Origin: Rhipicephalus microplus
Taxonomy: Eukaryota > Arthropoda > Arachnida > Ixodida > Ixodidae
Reading direction: 5' to 3'
DNA: 64,000 nt
NCBI RefSeq assembly: GCF_043290135.1
Contig: NC_134705.1
Span: 53,289,771 to 53,353,770 of the forward strand
The position numbers and the translations under genes were made by a program. Shown piece by piece: positions 51,301 to 63,240 of the stretch. Position 1 is the stretch's first letter. Every line of letters starts with the position of its first letter. The notes under the pieces are model-generated. The model was given only the letters and a program-made list of their open reading frames with translations. It ran no database searches and had not been told where the DNA came from.

Positions 51301-52654
51301 AGACTGCGCAACCTTTTCTGGCGTTTTTAAGTACATGCACGGGATGTGTCTTTTTTCATTGGTGGGTTACCCCGACGCCTTCTCAACGCCTCAATTCAAC
51401 GGTAGTGCAAATTCGCGGTCCTCAATGGGAGCCGTCAGTACGTTTTAGTTCAGGACGGGGTCGTGATGCGTTCGCCAAATGTAGGGTATGCGGCTGCTTA
51501 AGCCACACGCTTTCCCACGGAGATGCCATAAACATGTTTCTCTCTTCATTACCAAAAGTATGCCAGATCTGTTTCTTCGTGCTATTTCTTTGTGGCTACA
51601 AGATGTCGCCGCCACCTTATAGCGCTAATGAAGCCAGTACATGCAGCAGCGGTGCAGTGATGCTTGCCATTGGTCGCCCGTATACGCTGTAAACACAAAC
51701 TAGCCGAATTTGGCGTTTTAATAGTGTGATATTACCTTTATTCACACTTCTACACCCATAAGGTGTAACAAAAAATGTAGTATGTTTCTGCGACCCCAAT
51801 TTTACTTCCTTAGAAAAAAAACGTAAATAAATGAGGGGATAAAGGAGATAAATTCACGATCTGACGTCATTTTTCACAAGCGAGACAACCAGAAAAATCC
51901 TATTTTACGTCCTATCGCATGTTTAATTTTTATTTTTTCCCCAGAGCTCTCTGCAATTCGCCTTCAGCTCTGGCCGGCATGCATTATGCTGTGCAGGGGG
52001 AAGAAGTGCGTTGTCACACGAAAGCACCAATTTATCAGTGTGCTTGAGGAACTCACAACGTGCTAATCAATTATTTATTTCTGCATATCGTCGAATGACA
52101 TCCATTGTGCGGAATGCCGCCGAGGGCACACTCCGGACAGTTAAGCTCAGGTTCAACCACCACTGCTACCACAGAATAACTTCGCTTATGTTGATTTACT
52201 ATCAATTCAATATAATGCTAAAGAAAGAGCCTGCAGATTTTCAATGCGGCCGATCGACACCGCATGCACCCTCACTTTACGGTTTTGGATAACGTATCGG
52301 GGCGGTGCGGCGTGCATCAACGGACGGAATAAAACCAGGTGTTGAGGAGACCCGCAGAAAAAAAAAGAAACAAATGGAGGTAACTCTTCTCGAGCGGCTG
52401 AGACGAAGCGACAAAATATGCCCTTCAAAAGATTTCTGCTTTGACCTCTGCACTGCGACGACACACTGTGAGAGTTGAGGGAACCGATGCACGTGGTCAA
52501 ATAAAAAAAAAACATGCGAAAAGAGAGCTATTCAAGTTGCAAAATGCCAGCGGAGATTAGGAGACTACCCCAGCGACGTCCGTGAGCGATAGTGAAGCGA
52601 AGCCGTTACGGGATAACCTTCGCCTTCTGAGAGATGCATTTCGGCTGCATGGCT
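51301..52654. other. Unassigned region
   Basis: No recognised feature. The frames here (up to 102 codons) show no conserved motif and overlap on both strands. Confidence 0.5.
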
Positions 52655-52770
52655 ATAGGGAGTTTTAGTGCTGGGTACCCAAGCGGCTTGCGTACCGAGG
52701 ACGTTGGCGTGGTGGTATTGCGCATGCGCGAAACCCCAAACAGATGCGTCGCAAGATTGCTGGGGCGATG
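52655..52770 (+). repeat. Dispersed GC-rich repeat fragment, left copy
   Basis: AGGGAGTTTTAGTGCTGGGTACC begins a segment with GCATGCGCGAAACCCC. The minus strand at about 53690-53755 has AAGGGAGTTTAAGTGCTGGGTACA, so two inverted relatives lie about 1 kb apart. Only about 25 bp match well, so the extent is uncertain. Confidence 0.5.
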
Positions 52771-53684
52771 GGGCCATGCTAGGAGGAAGGAAAACCTTTC
52801 CTTCCTCCGTGGGGCCATGCGTCCGCGCGGCCATAAACAACGCTGCCCCCACTGGCCTCCTAGCGGAGATAAGCTGCCCCGGCGCACATGCTGGCGCATC
52901 GTGTTACCTTCACGGCGAGAAAAGCCGAGGCTGGCCAGAGCGACTACTTTGACTTTTAAGTTTTAAGCGCAAATATTATAGTGGCTAGCCACTATACAGA
53001 TAGCATGGCACAAAGGTGCGAAATCTCGGACAGCATGGATCGGCCGCCTTGTAAGGTACACCTTCCCAAGAACTCACGGTACCCGCTGTGCGGATACCTT
53101 AGCCATCAAGTTGAAATAAGCCAAAGTGCAAGCACTTATAGCGATTACACGGTTTCAGCCAGATTTTCAAAGCTAGGATGGACTGGAACATAGAAACTAA
53201 AACGAATATGCCAGCCCCTGAGCAGCTGAATAGGTGGCGCCATCTAGCGCGGTCATAGTGAAGCAGACAACCACAATTCGTTATTGCAGAAACATTGTGC
53301 ATTGTACATCTGATGCAAAAACTGCGCAACGACAATATTACAATTGAGAAACCTTTTTATTCATTTTCACCTCAAAAACATCACGCGTAAGCTAACATGT
53401 TCATGATTGGTTGCACGAAGTGTCACAAGATGTCAACACTGTCATTACAGCAACCTTGTATTTTCACATTTTGCGTATACCAGATTACTGTACACAATCA
53501 AAAGTGTCCTGATTACTATGTATGTTTAATTTAAGATTTTAAATCATAAAAATACCTCAATATACTTACGCGACAAGATGCTATGGCGCTGCAAGCGCGT
53601 GTGAACTTCGTGCGGCTTGCGTTTGCGTGCGTTCCACCGTGGCGCCAACTAAAAGGCATTCCGGTTGGGTATGGGTTGGGCACG
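52771..53684. other. Unassigned stretch, GC-rich then AT-rich
   Basis: A GC-rich part (52790-52920) and an AT-rich part. Overlapping open frames exist on both strands in the GC-rich part with no motif, so they are probably compositional. Confidence 0.45.
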
Positions 53685-53760
53685 CAACGCCGCGCGCTCC
53701 CAAGCCCACAACGCCCCAAGAGAATGTGTACCCAGCACTTAAACTCCCTTGCGTGTCGCG
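53685..53760 (-). repeat. Dispersed GC-rich repeat fragment, right copy
   Basis: On the minus strand AAGGGAGTTTAAGTGCTGGGTACA precedes CTCTTGGGGCGTTGTGGGC. It is the inverted partner of 52655-52770. Confidence 0.5.
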
Positions 53761-55007
53761 GTGTTGTGCGCGCGTTTTGTGCGGTAGCGTTACTGTGTTC
53801 TCGTCACTGGACGGGAAATGTGCGGTTTGACAACAGTGCACACGCCGCAATGCGAGTGCAATGACGCGGTAATAGAACTGTGACTCAAACGAGCATGCCG
53901 GCATGCCGCTGTATACAACCAAGCAGCTTATGGGTGCTCCGCGTTCACGGCACAATCGGGAACGCAGATGCTGCGTAGTACTAATGTTTCCTCTGTTCGC
54001 GAATCGTTATTGTCGCTTGAGCAGCAGTAGGAGGCCTTTTGCACTTTGCGTTGCGGGAAAAAGCGCAATGAAAAGAAAAAAAAACATGTTAGTAAGCCCA
54101 CAAAACGATGACTGCTGCGTGTTTTGAAACTCCTGTGAATTTCTCAGAAGCTTTGCCCAGCCAGCCAGTTCAAGCGAGTGCACCTTGAAAAAGGCTAGTT
54201 TTTGCGACATAATTTCTTTGGTTGCAATAAAGCATGAATGAAGCAAGGCTTTCAGGGAGTATACACTTTAGCAAAAACAAACAAACGACTGCTGTTAACG
54301 CACTGCCATGTGGTGAACAGTGCATTAAGCCAAACTTGTTTTCTGTTAATTATCTTCTTATGCCCACAATATGAGCTAGTTAGAAGGCTTAACGACAACA
54401 CTTTTGCATTATTCACATAGACTGCGTCGTAGAGAAAAAAATTACAGTGCATACCAAGGTAATGTAGGATCATAAGATTGTAATAATTTATCTTGAAAGA
54501 TAAAGTATGTTAAAAAGACATAATTATGACCATATGATGTCACTGACATGTGGTTAGTGACACTGTGTGCTTGAGGAAGCACGGGCGTTTTATGGCATTA
54601 TCACTTGATTAGTCACTAATCAGCACTTGAAGTTGCTACGATTACATGTGAATATTTATATCGTTAAGAATATGTCTCACTTTTAAATGGCTAATTTAAT
54701 TTCATTGATGTCAGCCAGTTGAATCTGTTGAACCTTGTTATTTACACACTTTGACCTTCCTTTTGAATATTTTGTTTTTCAGTTTGCTGGAATAGTGCTT
54801 GTGATCAATAAAGAGCATTCCGACTATTGAGACAAATGCTGGTATTGTGTCTGGCTTTTATTTTGTCATCATTACAAGTATGCTGTTTATTTTTGCCGGG
54901 AGTCAATAACGAGTCGCCCAAGCACTGACCTAAACAGAATAGTTGGGGATGTTCAATAAGCTAGTGTTTTGCGTGTTTTCTTGCAAAAGGGTCTATTTCT
55001 TGCTGTT
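53761..55007. other. Unassigned AT-rich region
   Basis: No recognised gene or repeat. An AATAAA occurs near 54809 without an associated open frame. Confidence 0.45.
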
Positions 55008-55140
55008 TAGAGTCCAAAAACCATCATATGATCATCAGTGACACTGTAGTGGGGAAGTAGAGAAATTGTGACCACCCGAAGCTTAATAATATGTGCACAT
55101 AAATCTAAAGACAAGGACCTCAAGCATGTTTTCTTCTTCG
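55008..55140 (-). mobile_element. Decayed Ruka-like SINE body
   Basis: In plus reading, AGTCCAAAAACCATCATATGATCAT, CACTGTAGTGGGGAAGTAGAGAAATT, GACCACC and GTGCACATAAATCTAAAG follow the body of the SINE at 46311-46548 in the same order and orientation. The tRNA-like head is not visible. Confidence 0.78.
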
Positions 55141-56550
55141 AGAATGAGTTTGATAACAACTTGAACCTTAATCATATTTGCATCCCTTTATACTAAAATG
55201 CTAATTATGTACACTTAGATCAAAATCTGTTGGAATGGTAGCGCACAGGACAAGAGTTCACTTCCGATGTTGTTTTGAATTTCTTCAGCATCATGTATTC
55301 TTCACCCTCTGTACTTTGAGGGGTAAGTTTACAAGAAAATACTCGAGAGCATCTCAATTTTGCACTTGTTTCATGTTTTGTTATAAAGTCTGCAATGGTA
55401 CTGTCAAGTGTGAGTCAGCGGTAAGACATTCATTATTATGTATACAGAAAGCCTAATGGACTTCTTGTATCCTCTTTAGGAAGACATTTATGGGAAAGCA
55501 GCAGGAGTTGCTCACCAACCTGTTTGTGTACAAGACAGTGTATTGTGGGAACGCTCTCCTGTGCCTCACTTACACTAACTCGAACATTTCGTACATCTTA
55601 CAACGTTTGAGATAATACTCTGACTGGGTTTTGTTATACAAGAAGAGTGTTATGCACATACTGCATGGAACTTGTCCAATAGCGCGCCCATTTGAAAATT
55701 TTGCATTCTTAAAATTAACACTAGAAGCAACCGGCTTTATACAGCAAGCTTATTCATGAAATGAACAGTTGGATGAGTTGAGTTTAAGAATTAAAGAAGG
55801 AGCGAAAAAGAGGACCATTTGATAATTAAATGAGAATGCAACGCAGAGGACAACGCGCTACTAGAAAGGAAAATGTGATGCCAACCACAAAAAGATACAC
55901 ATACAAAGTACAAAAGAAATAAGATGAAAGTATCGTGCAGTCGAATAATGAGTACGAACGTGACTAAAATAACCATACATACGATAAGCTTCCGCCTATA
56001 GTACTGCATTGCCCTGTTCTCATTATTTCTGTTTTTATGTTGGTTCGTTATTGCACTTTTTTACCTGTGGACTGAAGCCTTAACTGCTTTATACTCGGTA
56101 TACATTGTGGTCAAATGAGTTTCACTTTCATGACATACCAAGCTCTAGGACACAATATGCTAACCACCATCTGCTATATCAAGGAAGTTTTAAATGTTAG
56201 GCCCGTGATTGCTTAATTTCGAGTTCAATTCAGCCCAGGTACCTGGAATATTTTGTTGCGGTAATTATGCATAAGCCATGAAATGAGAAAAGAAAGATGA
56301 AGAACTTCTTAGGTTGCAGATGAAAATGGTTGGCATGGAAGTATTGTAAACATTTCTGTACTAAATGTGTACAACACAAAGCACCGGTGTATTACACCTT
56401 TGTGATATATGCAGACAAGTTCTCAAGCATAGGTAATTTCAGAAAATTACGTTATGTTTCACATATTTGTGAGTAAACATGCAAAGCCATATAGGAATGC
56501 AATGTTCCTATTTTGCTGGCATGACTGAACATGGTTCACACTCATGATAT
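55141..56550. other. Unassigned AT-rich region
   Basis: Nothing recognised. Frames are short and hydrophobic, as expected from AT-rich sequence. Confidence 0.45.
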
Positions 56551-57504
56551 GCTAGAATTGAACACTAAAAGACAAACTGAAGCACAGGTAGGACACACAT
56601 GAGCGTGAACTAACAACTGTTTATTCCATGGGAATATGACAAACATACATAGGGTGAAAGGGACACGAAAAATAAAGAGCGTAATCCTGCACACTACCCA
56701 TCACAAGAAATCAATCATCTGTGCGACATCAAATCTGGCCTTGGGAACTATCTCAAATATCCACGTAAAAAGCATATTCATAGTAGGACAAATGAATAAA
56801 TGGTGCACTAACACACCTTTCCTCACCAAGCCTGCGCATCATGAAAGCTTCCATGATTTCTTTTTTATTTTGGTGTTTGGATCCGGATTAAATAACGGTG
56901 TTTTCGAAATTTGACTTACAATGACACTTCATGCAATAAGTAGCTAAGTTACCGAGGTGACTATTGTGCTTGCAGTTGTAAGCATGCTCGCGTAAACGTG
57001 AATTAAGACACGTACGAGTTTGCTCAACGTACCTATTTCCAATGACAAAGTAGTACCGTATAAAACATTTTCTTACATTGTACGAACGTGTTGATATGCT
57101 TAACTGAACATGTATGGTTGTTCTACTGGCCTTTGCCGTTTACTTGGTGACAAAGTGAAATTGATTTGTGAGGTGCTGTGAAGGTATTGGGTATGCCTAG
57201 CCTACTTGCAATTTTTTTCAGGCCGTGCGATATGCCGTGGACGCAGGGCATAATATTAGGCCTCTCTTTTGACTGTTATTTTAATCCTAGGTTTGTTTTA
57301 CACGTGTTGCGGACGGTTTTTAGGAGCCTATCGGCCAACACAGTGATCAAGTCATCAGGGTAATCGCTGTCCTTGAGTCTATGCGATGGACATGGTAGTG
57401 CTTCATAAAACTTCACACTACCATGTGGTCACATGACTTTTGGCCGCTGTTAATTATGCACGCTTACGCGAAGCTCAGTGCGTCTCTTAGTGTTCAATTC
57501 TAGC
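56551..57504 (-). mobile_element. PLE-2, Penelope-like remnant with GIY-YIG and inverted termini
   Basis: Minus-strand translation gives LADRLLKTVRNTCKTN, MPCVHGISHGLKKIASRLGIP, CSVKHINTFVQCKKM and a GIY-YIG-type block VLLCHWK... NRYVEQTRTCLNSRLREH. It ends with MKCHCKSNFENTV and MEAFMMRRLGEERCVS. These are the linker, GIY-YIG endonuclease and C-terminus of Penelope-like elements. The ends are perfect 18-bp inverted repeats GCTAGAATTGAACACTAA (56551-56568, 57487-57504), and the similarity extends outward imperfectly. RT is absent and several stops are present. Confidence 0.82.
57390..57426. repeat. Short hairpin near the PLE-2 end
   Basis: ACATGGTAGTG (57390-57400) and CACTACCATGT (57416-57426) pair perfectly over 11 bases with a 15-base loop. 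It lies just inside the PLE-2 right terminus. Confidence 0.7.
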
Positions 57505-59159
57505 GCGTCGTGAGTGTCAACTTGTACAACCAACTAGCCCGTTCTCTGGCCCTTATGAATGAACAATTTTACAAATTTTGGTAAGTGTATGTATAACGAA
57601 CTCAAAACGTCTCATTTGGACTTTTATGAAAAAAAACTTAACTTATGATGATATTACACACGTTTTTCTACCATAGGTCATGTTAATGCAATAAAAAACA
57701 ACATGCCTACCTGGATGGTTGCATATTTCATAGAAGTAATGCTAGCCTTATTAGACTAATTCGCTAACCTTCATGTGTAGACTGACATCAAGTTTCTTGT
57801 ACATTCCAATTATTTAGATTATGGTTATATTCTTTGAAATGTGCCCTGTGAAGTGCACATATTGGTGCGTGTTATGAAAAGATTTTTCGCTCTAGATTAT
57901 TCTTGCTATACTGCGGTGAATAGTATATGGTGCGTGGGCCGAGCTGTGAATGTTCCTAGTGTGTTGAATGAGCTATACGTACTGTATGCAGATATGTAAA
58001 TGTGCATATTCTTGCACTGACATAACAACTGGCGTTGTTATGGTTCCAGTAAATTATTTTAAACACTGTATGTCAATTGTTTGTGGTACGCAATAGGAAT
58101 TCCTGAAAGGCTCAATGTTACGACATGTGCTTTATTACCAAGCAATCAAAGCAGATGTTTTACTCTTCGCAGTTATTGTGGAAAGTGAATAGCTGATAGG
58201 CAAACAGGCGGAGAGTTTTCGCTCTGTTCGTGCATACACTAGTGTGTGCTTCATCAATCGTATCATAGTTGAAGTGGCGTGTTGCATAAAGTTTAACATA
58301 TGCAGGTGACGACACTGTGCTCTAATGAGTAGGATTTTCCAGTTTTGTGTTTATTTGCTACACTCCTCGGGGTCTATGTGTTATGGCTATGAAATTCTGA
58401 ATGGCAAAGAAGCCAACCTGTCTTCTTCTGTGCGCATGGTAAGTAGCAATTAAAAATAAACAATTGTTTAATGAAAATCATCTGTTTCACAGAGGAAGGC
58501 TGTAACACTGCATTTGTTTTTATTTAATGCTACGTCATCTGTGCAACAGGAGTGCCAAGTACAGATTGTCGTTCATAAGGACGAAGTGCTTATGAATCAA
58601 CTTCATTATTTAGCTGGAGACTTATCAACTGCTAATTTGCGGAGGTTTTGACTGACATCGGGCATGCCTTAGGCGTTGCCTTCAATGCATTTGTCTAACA
58701 TTTAACAATACAGGTTGATTGGTAAGATTCTAGGTATTCAATGAGTGCTAAATGAACTAAATATTGAGTTTGGTTAAAGAGCCACTGGGTGGCGAGCTAA
58801 AATACGAGTTGCGAATAAGTGCTCATTGTGGATACAAATTCTCGTTCAGCTGCTTATGAGGCACTGCTGCCCTTGCGTTTGGCACCAGACAGTACGCGTG
58901 CAGTAAAGGCAGTTAGTGTAAGCGCGTTAAAAATGTCATTGTACCTTTGGCACCAAGATAGGCGTGCACACATGAGCGAAGGGCGGGGGGGCACCGTCAA
59001 CGCAATCACCTAGGGAGGGGGCTGCGAAGTATGCTTCGTACATGAACTAGTAGGAAGGGTGGGTGCTGTGACAAACCTTCGTCCCTCCCCTCTCCCGCTG
59101 AATGGGAATCCTGTGAAAGTTGCTTTCCCTACATTTCCAAGCAGAGTAAATTCTTTTCA
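57505..59159. other. Unassigned AT-rich region
   Basis: No recognised feature. The 64-codon frame at 58819-59013 has no family motif, and I do not call it a gene. Confidence 0.45.
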
Positions 59160-59290
59160 CTGATTTCACAAGAAGAGGCGTGTTTCTTTGGTGGAACCCC
59201 CGCTTTCCACGTAAACGACCCGGGTTTGATCTCCACTCACATGGAAAATTTTCATCGTGCATTTCATTTCCATATTTCTGAATTCCTCGG
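59160..59290 (+). mobile_element. Possible tRNA-derived SINE fragment
   Basis: TTTGGTGGAACCCCCGCTTTCCACG resembles a degraded A-box region, and GGGTTTGATCTCC (about 59221-59233) a B-box, with TTCCACGTAAACGACCC between them. The match is weaker than for the other SINEs. Confidence 0.45.
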
Positions 59291-59429
59291 TGAAGCAAAG
59301 ATAATAATTATTTCGCTCATAAACGACGACACTGATGCCAACGCGAGAATTTCTGAGAAACGAGCTTTTTAACCCTTTCGCGGTTAGATTTTTTTAAATA
59401 TAACTAAAACAACATCTACTCAAACTTTA

Positions 59430-59685
59430 CGTGCGGGAAATTCACCCTATTTTCAACCATAATATCTCGTTGGGTGTTAGTTTCGTTTGCCCTCATTATT
59501 CTATAATTATTAAATGTTATACTAATCTGTTCTTTCATGAGACATCCCTATCAAAACGTATTCAGCTTGTGAAAGAATTTCGTTTTAAACATAACACACC
59601 ATCCATTTTGTGGCCGATACCCCATGGTAGTTTGTGCCACGACATTGAAGAACAACCAACCAACCTTAAACAAATAGAATGAAGT
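59430..59685 (+). mobile_element. 5'-truncated LINE 3' end, LINE-D family
   Basis: CACACCATCCATTTTGTGGCC, then CCATGGTAGTTTGTGCCACGAC and GAACAACCAACCAACC, parallel the LINE-D 3' UTR (minus strand, 46985-46905: GCACCATCCTATTCATGG and GAGGAACCAACCAACC). Only the 3' UTR is present, as is usual for truncated LINE copies. Confidence 0.7.
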
Positions 59686-60814
59686 GTTAATACAGAATAT
59701 TTCATTTATAAACCAAAAAAAATTCTGAAACTGTAGTCAAATACACTTAGTGTAAGGTCGTAAGCCTTATTTTGTCGTGTTGTGTAATGTCTGAAGATAC
59801 CACGACAAATTGAGCATGCCGTTGACTGAGCCATGACCCTTCTACACGCATTCTGCTGAAGCAGTTCCGTGATTACAGTTATATCGCTACGTTGGGATCT
59901 GTCTCGTCACTGAGTCCTCTGGTCTGCGTGAAGGGGGAGCCCTATAAGCTAAGAAAAAAAACACCTCAGGTCGTTAGGGAGCCGGACAACCGAGGTGGCA
60001 GGGAGGAATGACTGAAAAAGCGGCACCAGGAAAGTGCCACAGCCATCGCGTTCACGCCGCTTCCTGGGTCATCAAAGATAGGAGATAAAGCACGAAATTC
60101 GCCGAGATCACGTTTAACAAAAAAAACAATGAATATAGGAACAATAAAAATATATGTTAGAAAAGAAGCGTTTTTCTATTGGGGTGACGCAAATAGCCAT
60201 ACTGATGACTCATTATTAGGTCGTGATGACAAGCCGTGCGTACTAAGCAGCTCGGTTTTCATTTTCGATGCAGAAAGTATTGTTATTTTTGGTGCTGTCA
60301 GCTACACAGTGCGTTTATTTCTTTTCGTAAGCATATAGTGGTATACTAAAATACAATCTCTTTGGGCAATGAATTGGAAGGTTGATATAACGGGCAAGTG
60401 TTTGCAGCATAACGTCCCGCACAGTGGTACGGTTAGAACAATCCATATATTTGTCAGAGAACGAAACAAAATAACATGTATAATATCGAAAAAATTATGT
60501 AATTGATAACCGTTTGATAACAATTATTATGCTGATTCTACAAGTATTTTACCATGCAACCATTGAGAATAAGCTGATGCTGTGAGCAACACCGACAGAT
60601 CACTTCAGTGACAACCTAGTCTGTACCAAAATCACCAATGCAAGAATTACACCGCTGATTCATGCAACACAGCCTGACTTGTGTACAGGCAAAGAATCAC
60701 ACTTCCTAGCAATTCAAAACCGTCTCTTATGATTTGGCGATAGGATAAAGGTTATAGAAGGCCCACCCACAAGTTTCCCTTTGCTTTTTTCTTTTTTTAT
60801 TAAACGTTTTGTCT
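59686..60814. other. Unassigned AT-rich region
   Basis: I see no gene or recognised repeat. Frames are short. Confidence 0.45.
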
Positions 60815-60828
60815 TATATATATATATA

Positions 60829-60876
<48 letters not shown>
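60815..60876. repeat. TA dinucleotide microsatellite
   Basis: About 30 TA units with one TTAA interruption. It sits at the 3' end of PLE-1, where retroelement tails and simple repeats commonly meet. Confidence 0.95.
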
Positions 60877-60883
<7 letters not shown>

Positions 60884-60986
60884 AGTGGGAGTAATAATTC
60901 AATGGGCCAGTTAGTCTTCCTGAAGGTATGGGATATGGCACAACGGGAGCGTTGTCAACAAGGATAAATACATCTATTTCCCAACA

Positions 60987-61014
60987 GTTTCGGGAGGGGT
61001 CCTCCCTTCATCAG
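60987..61014 (-). ncRNA. Hammerhead-ribozyme-like core in the PLE-1 3' region
   Basis: On the minus strand: CTGATGA, A, GGGAGG, ACC, CCTCCC, GAAAC. CTGATGA and GAAA are the two conserved catalytic boxes, bridged by a perfect 6-bp stem II with a 3-base loop. Penelope-like elements are known to carry hammerhead motifs. There is one extra A before stem II. Stem III is not evident, and stem I is weak (CATC upstream, GATG downstream). It is a candidate only. Confidence 0.45.
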
Positions 61015-61311
61015 GGGATGAGTTATACTGACATGAACTTCCAAACTTCGTTGCTTCCGCGTCCCTCTCGCCTTGACAGATGTTTGCGAGAGTGAGAGGG
61101 AAATAAACAAAGGAAAAAAGGGGGGGGAGAAAAAAGACGAAAAAGAAAGAAAAGAAAGAAAGTAAAAAAGAGGAAGAACCACTGTCAACACTGAGAACGA
61201 AACCAACTGTCCGTGTACGTCCCCATACGGTTCTTATCACGTGCTGTTCAGTTCTCGACGTGTGTCGGGCCACCCAAAATTGTCGCCGCGGTGCCGGGAG
61301 GGTCCGTGACA

Positions 61312-61405
61312 GCGTGCGTAAAGAAAGGGTTTCCCCTTAAAGGGTCGGTCGGCGTGCGGCGTGCGTAAAGAAAGGGTTTCCCGTTAATGGGTCGGTCGGC
61401 TCTTT
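61312..61405 (-). repeat. 47-bp tandem duplication in the PLE-1 3' region
   Basis: GCGTGCGTAAAGAAAGGGTT with TCGGTCGGC occurs at 61312 and 61359, nearly identical. It lies between the GIY-YIG frame and the hammerhead-like core. Confidence 0.85.
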
Positions 61406-61666
61406 ACCGTTAATCTTCGTCCGTTTCCCTTCAATGGTCATCAAGTGGTAGGCGAACGTAAACACTTTGTATGTGCATGTGGAAAAAAGAAAAAAGGAAG
61501 AAAAAAAGAAAAAAAAGAAAAACAAAAAACAAGAAAGGACAGTGTACACGTACGAGTCAGTCAGAAAAAAGCATGGTCTCCAGCTATCAATCTTTGTCAC
61601 CAATTTCCTCCTGGCTTACTTCTCGGAGGCAGTTGAGTTTTCCGGGGTCCTCGTTGATGCCGGCTA

Positions 61667-62188
61667 CTAATGTTCGAAATTTGAAAATAAAATATGCCTC
61701 ACGCTGTTCGCGCTCGCGTCTGTTTGAGAAAGGGACTGCAAAAGAGTTACGCTGATATTTTCAAAACTGTGGTTTGGCAGGCGCAGATGTCTAGATAAAG
61801 GTAGCTTCGGCAGTGAAGTGGCGTGGTACCGGTGAATATTGAACCGCAGCCGAAATGGCGTGTCTGTTTGGCCGATATATTCTTGTCGGCAGATGTTGCA
61901 ATGTAGCATGTATATTACGTTACTGGAGTCACAATTAAGGCTTTCAGTTATGCAGACTTTGAAATCCGAGAAGTTCGCTTTGGATTCACGTGTTTTGACC
62001 AGCTGTGGGCATACCTTGCATCGAGCTTTTTCGCAGGGATGGCACCCTGATTGAAATTTACGACTGGTTGTTTTTTCTCTGACAAGAATGTCCTTCAAAT
62101 TTTTATCCCGGCGGTACACCACGTGAGGTGGCTTCGCGAAGATAGAAGTTAGTCGTTTGCTTTGTTTGATTATGTTGAAATGGCGCAA
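61667..62188 (-). pseudogene. PLE-1 GIY-YIG endonuclease domain
   Basis: The frame begins LTSIFAKPPHVVYRRDKNLKDILV. It has a Cys-rich linker (CHPCEKARCKVCPQL), then VIYMLHCNICRQEYIGQTDTPFRLRFNIHR. This contains the VIY...YIG motif and catalytic Arg of GIY-YIG nucleases and is followed by HRYHATSL. It ends with SVTLLQSLSQTDASANSVRHILF. The nuclease would nick the target DNA for priming. The domain is open throughout. The Met in the track is not the natural start, since the protein is continuous with RT upstream. Confidence 0.92.
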
Positions 62189-62226
62189 AAGTGTGTTGTT
62201 GATTCGTGGCGCTGATGAGGAGTAAG

Positions 62227-63240
62227 TTAGTACAAGGTTCGTTTGGGAAGTCGTTTTAGATACTCTGTTTGGTCCCTAATTATATCATTCCTGTTCAAGT
62301 TGCGAGCACGTAGTATGGCATTGTCAATGATGTCTTCCGGATGATTTTGTTTCAATAAGAAATGCTTTAGGTGTTCCGCGTGTCTGTCAAATTCCCGCAT
62401 ATCGGTGAATATTCTTCGGTACCGGTAGGCCTGAGAATATGGAATACCCGTTTTGTAATGCTTTGGGTGGCTGCTGTTGAAATGTAGGTACATTTGACGG
62501 TCTGTAGGCTTTTTGTAAAGGTTTGTTTACAAGCGGTCATTTTCGTCCGTGAGAGTGACGTCCAAAAAGTTAATGCTAGTTTTGGAAATTTTGTGCGTGA
62601 ATTTTATTGACGGGTGGCACTTGTTAAAATCCTCTATGAAGCGGAAAATACTTCCCTCATCATGGTTCCATATCATAAAAATATCGTCTTAGTATTTTCT
62701 GTAGTAGAAAGGCCTTATGGTGCGTCCCTCAATGAATGAGATTTCAAGTGAAGTCATAAAGGTGCTCGCGAAGTTTGGGGCCATTTGTGTGCCCATTGCA
62801 GTGCCACTGACCTGAAGGAAATGCTTGCCATTGAACTCAAAATGGTTATAAGTTAGTACAAGTTCAAGAAGTGTAAACAGTACCTCGCCACTTACACTAG
62901 TTGGTAAGTCAGATTTTACATATTCAGAAACCATAGCCGCTATTCTGTCATGGTGGGGTGTGTTGGTGTACAGTGAGCAGACGTCCATGGTCACCAGAAA
63001 ACTGCCGCCTGGGATGTCGAGACTTGAAGTTTCGCAGATGAAGTGGTTTGTGTCCTTTAGGTAATGGGGAAAATTTGGGGGGACGTTTTTTATTAAGGAA
63101 TTGATGAATTCTGATATATTTTGTGTTGATGTGCTGTTACTGGATACTATTGAACGTCCTGGATTACCTGCCTTGTGTATTTTGGGGAGCAAATAGAATC
63201 GACCGGGAACAGAACGGGCCCGTAACACTGCTTTTACCAC
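62227..63240 (-). pseudogene. PLE-1 reverse transcriptase and linker
   Basis: RT: GRFYLLPKIHKAGNPGRSIVSS, IPGGSFLVTMDVCSLYTNTPHHD (motif A), VSGTAMGTQMAPNFASTFM (motif B). Motif C reads Y-stop-DD (62683-62694), a TAA where PLE-3 has TTA. After it comes MIWNHDEGSIFRFIEDFNKCHPSIKF and INFLDVTLTDENDRL. The linker frame 62227-62493 contains HYKTGIPYSQAYRYRRI and HPEDIIDNAILRARN. The N-terminal RT part is missing beyond 63240. Confidence 0.92.

Larger units (their letters stand above)
60890..63240 (-). mobile_element. PLE-1, Penelope-like retroelement
   Basis: Minus strand: RT, linker, GIY-YIG endonuclease, a long 3' region with a hammerhead-like core, and a terminal (TA)n. RT begins abruptly at 63240 at an inverted junction with PLE-3, so the N-terminus is missing. 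An in-frame stop in the catalytic motif and frameshifts show it is inactive. RT plus GIY-YIG defines Penelope-like elements, a third retroelement class beside LINEs and LTR elements. Confidence 0.92.

Noticed and set aside
52606..52966. Overlapping ~95-110 codon frames on both strands
   Set aside because: They lie in a GC-rich patch, show no motif, and overlap one another on opposite strands. They are most likely compositional.
58819..59013. 64-codon frame as a host exon
   Set aside because: No recognised domain and no convincing splice context; it is too short to support.
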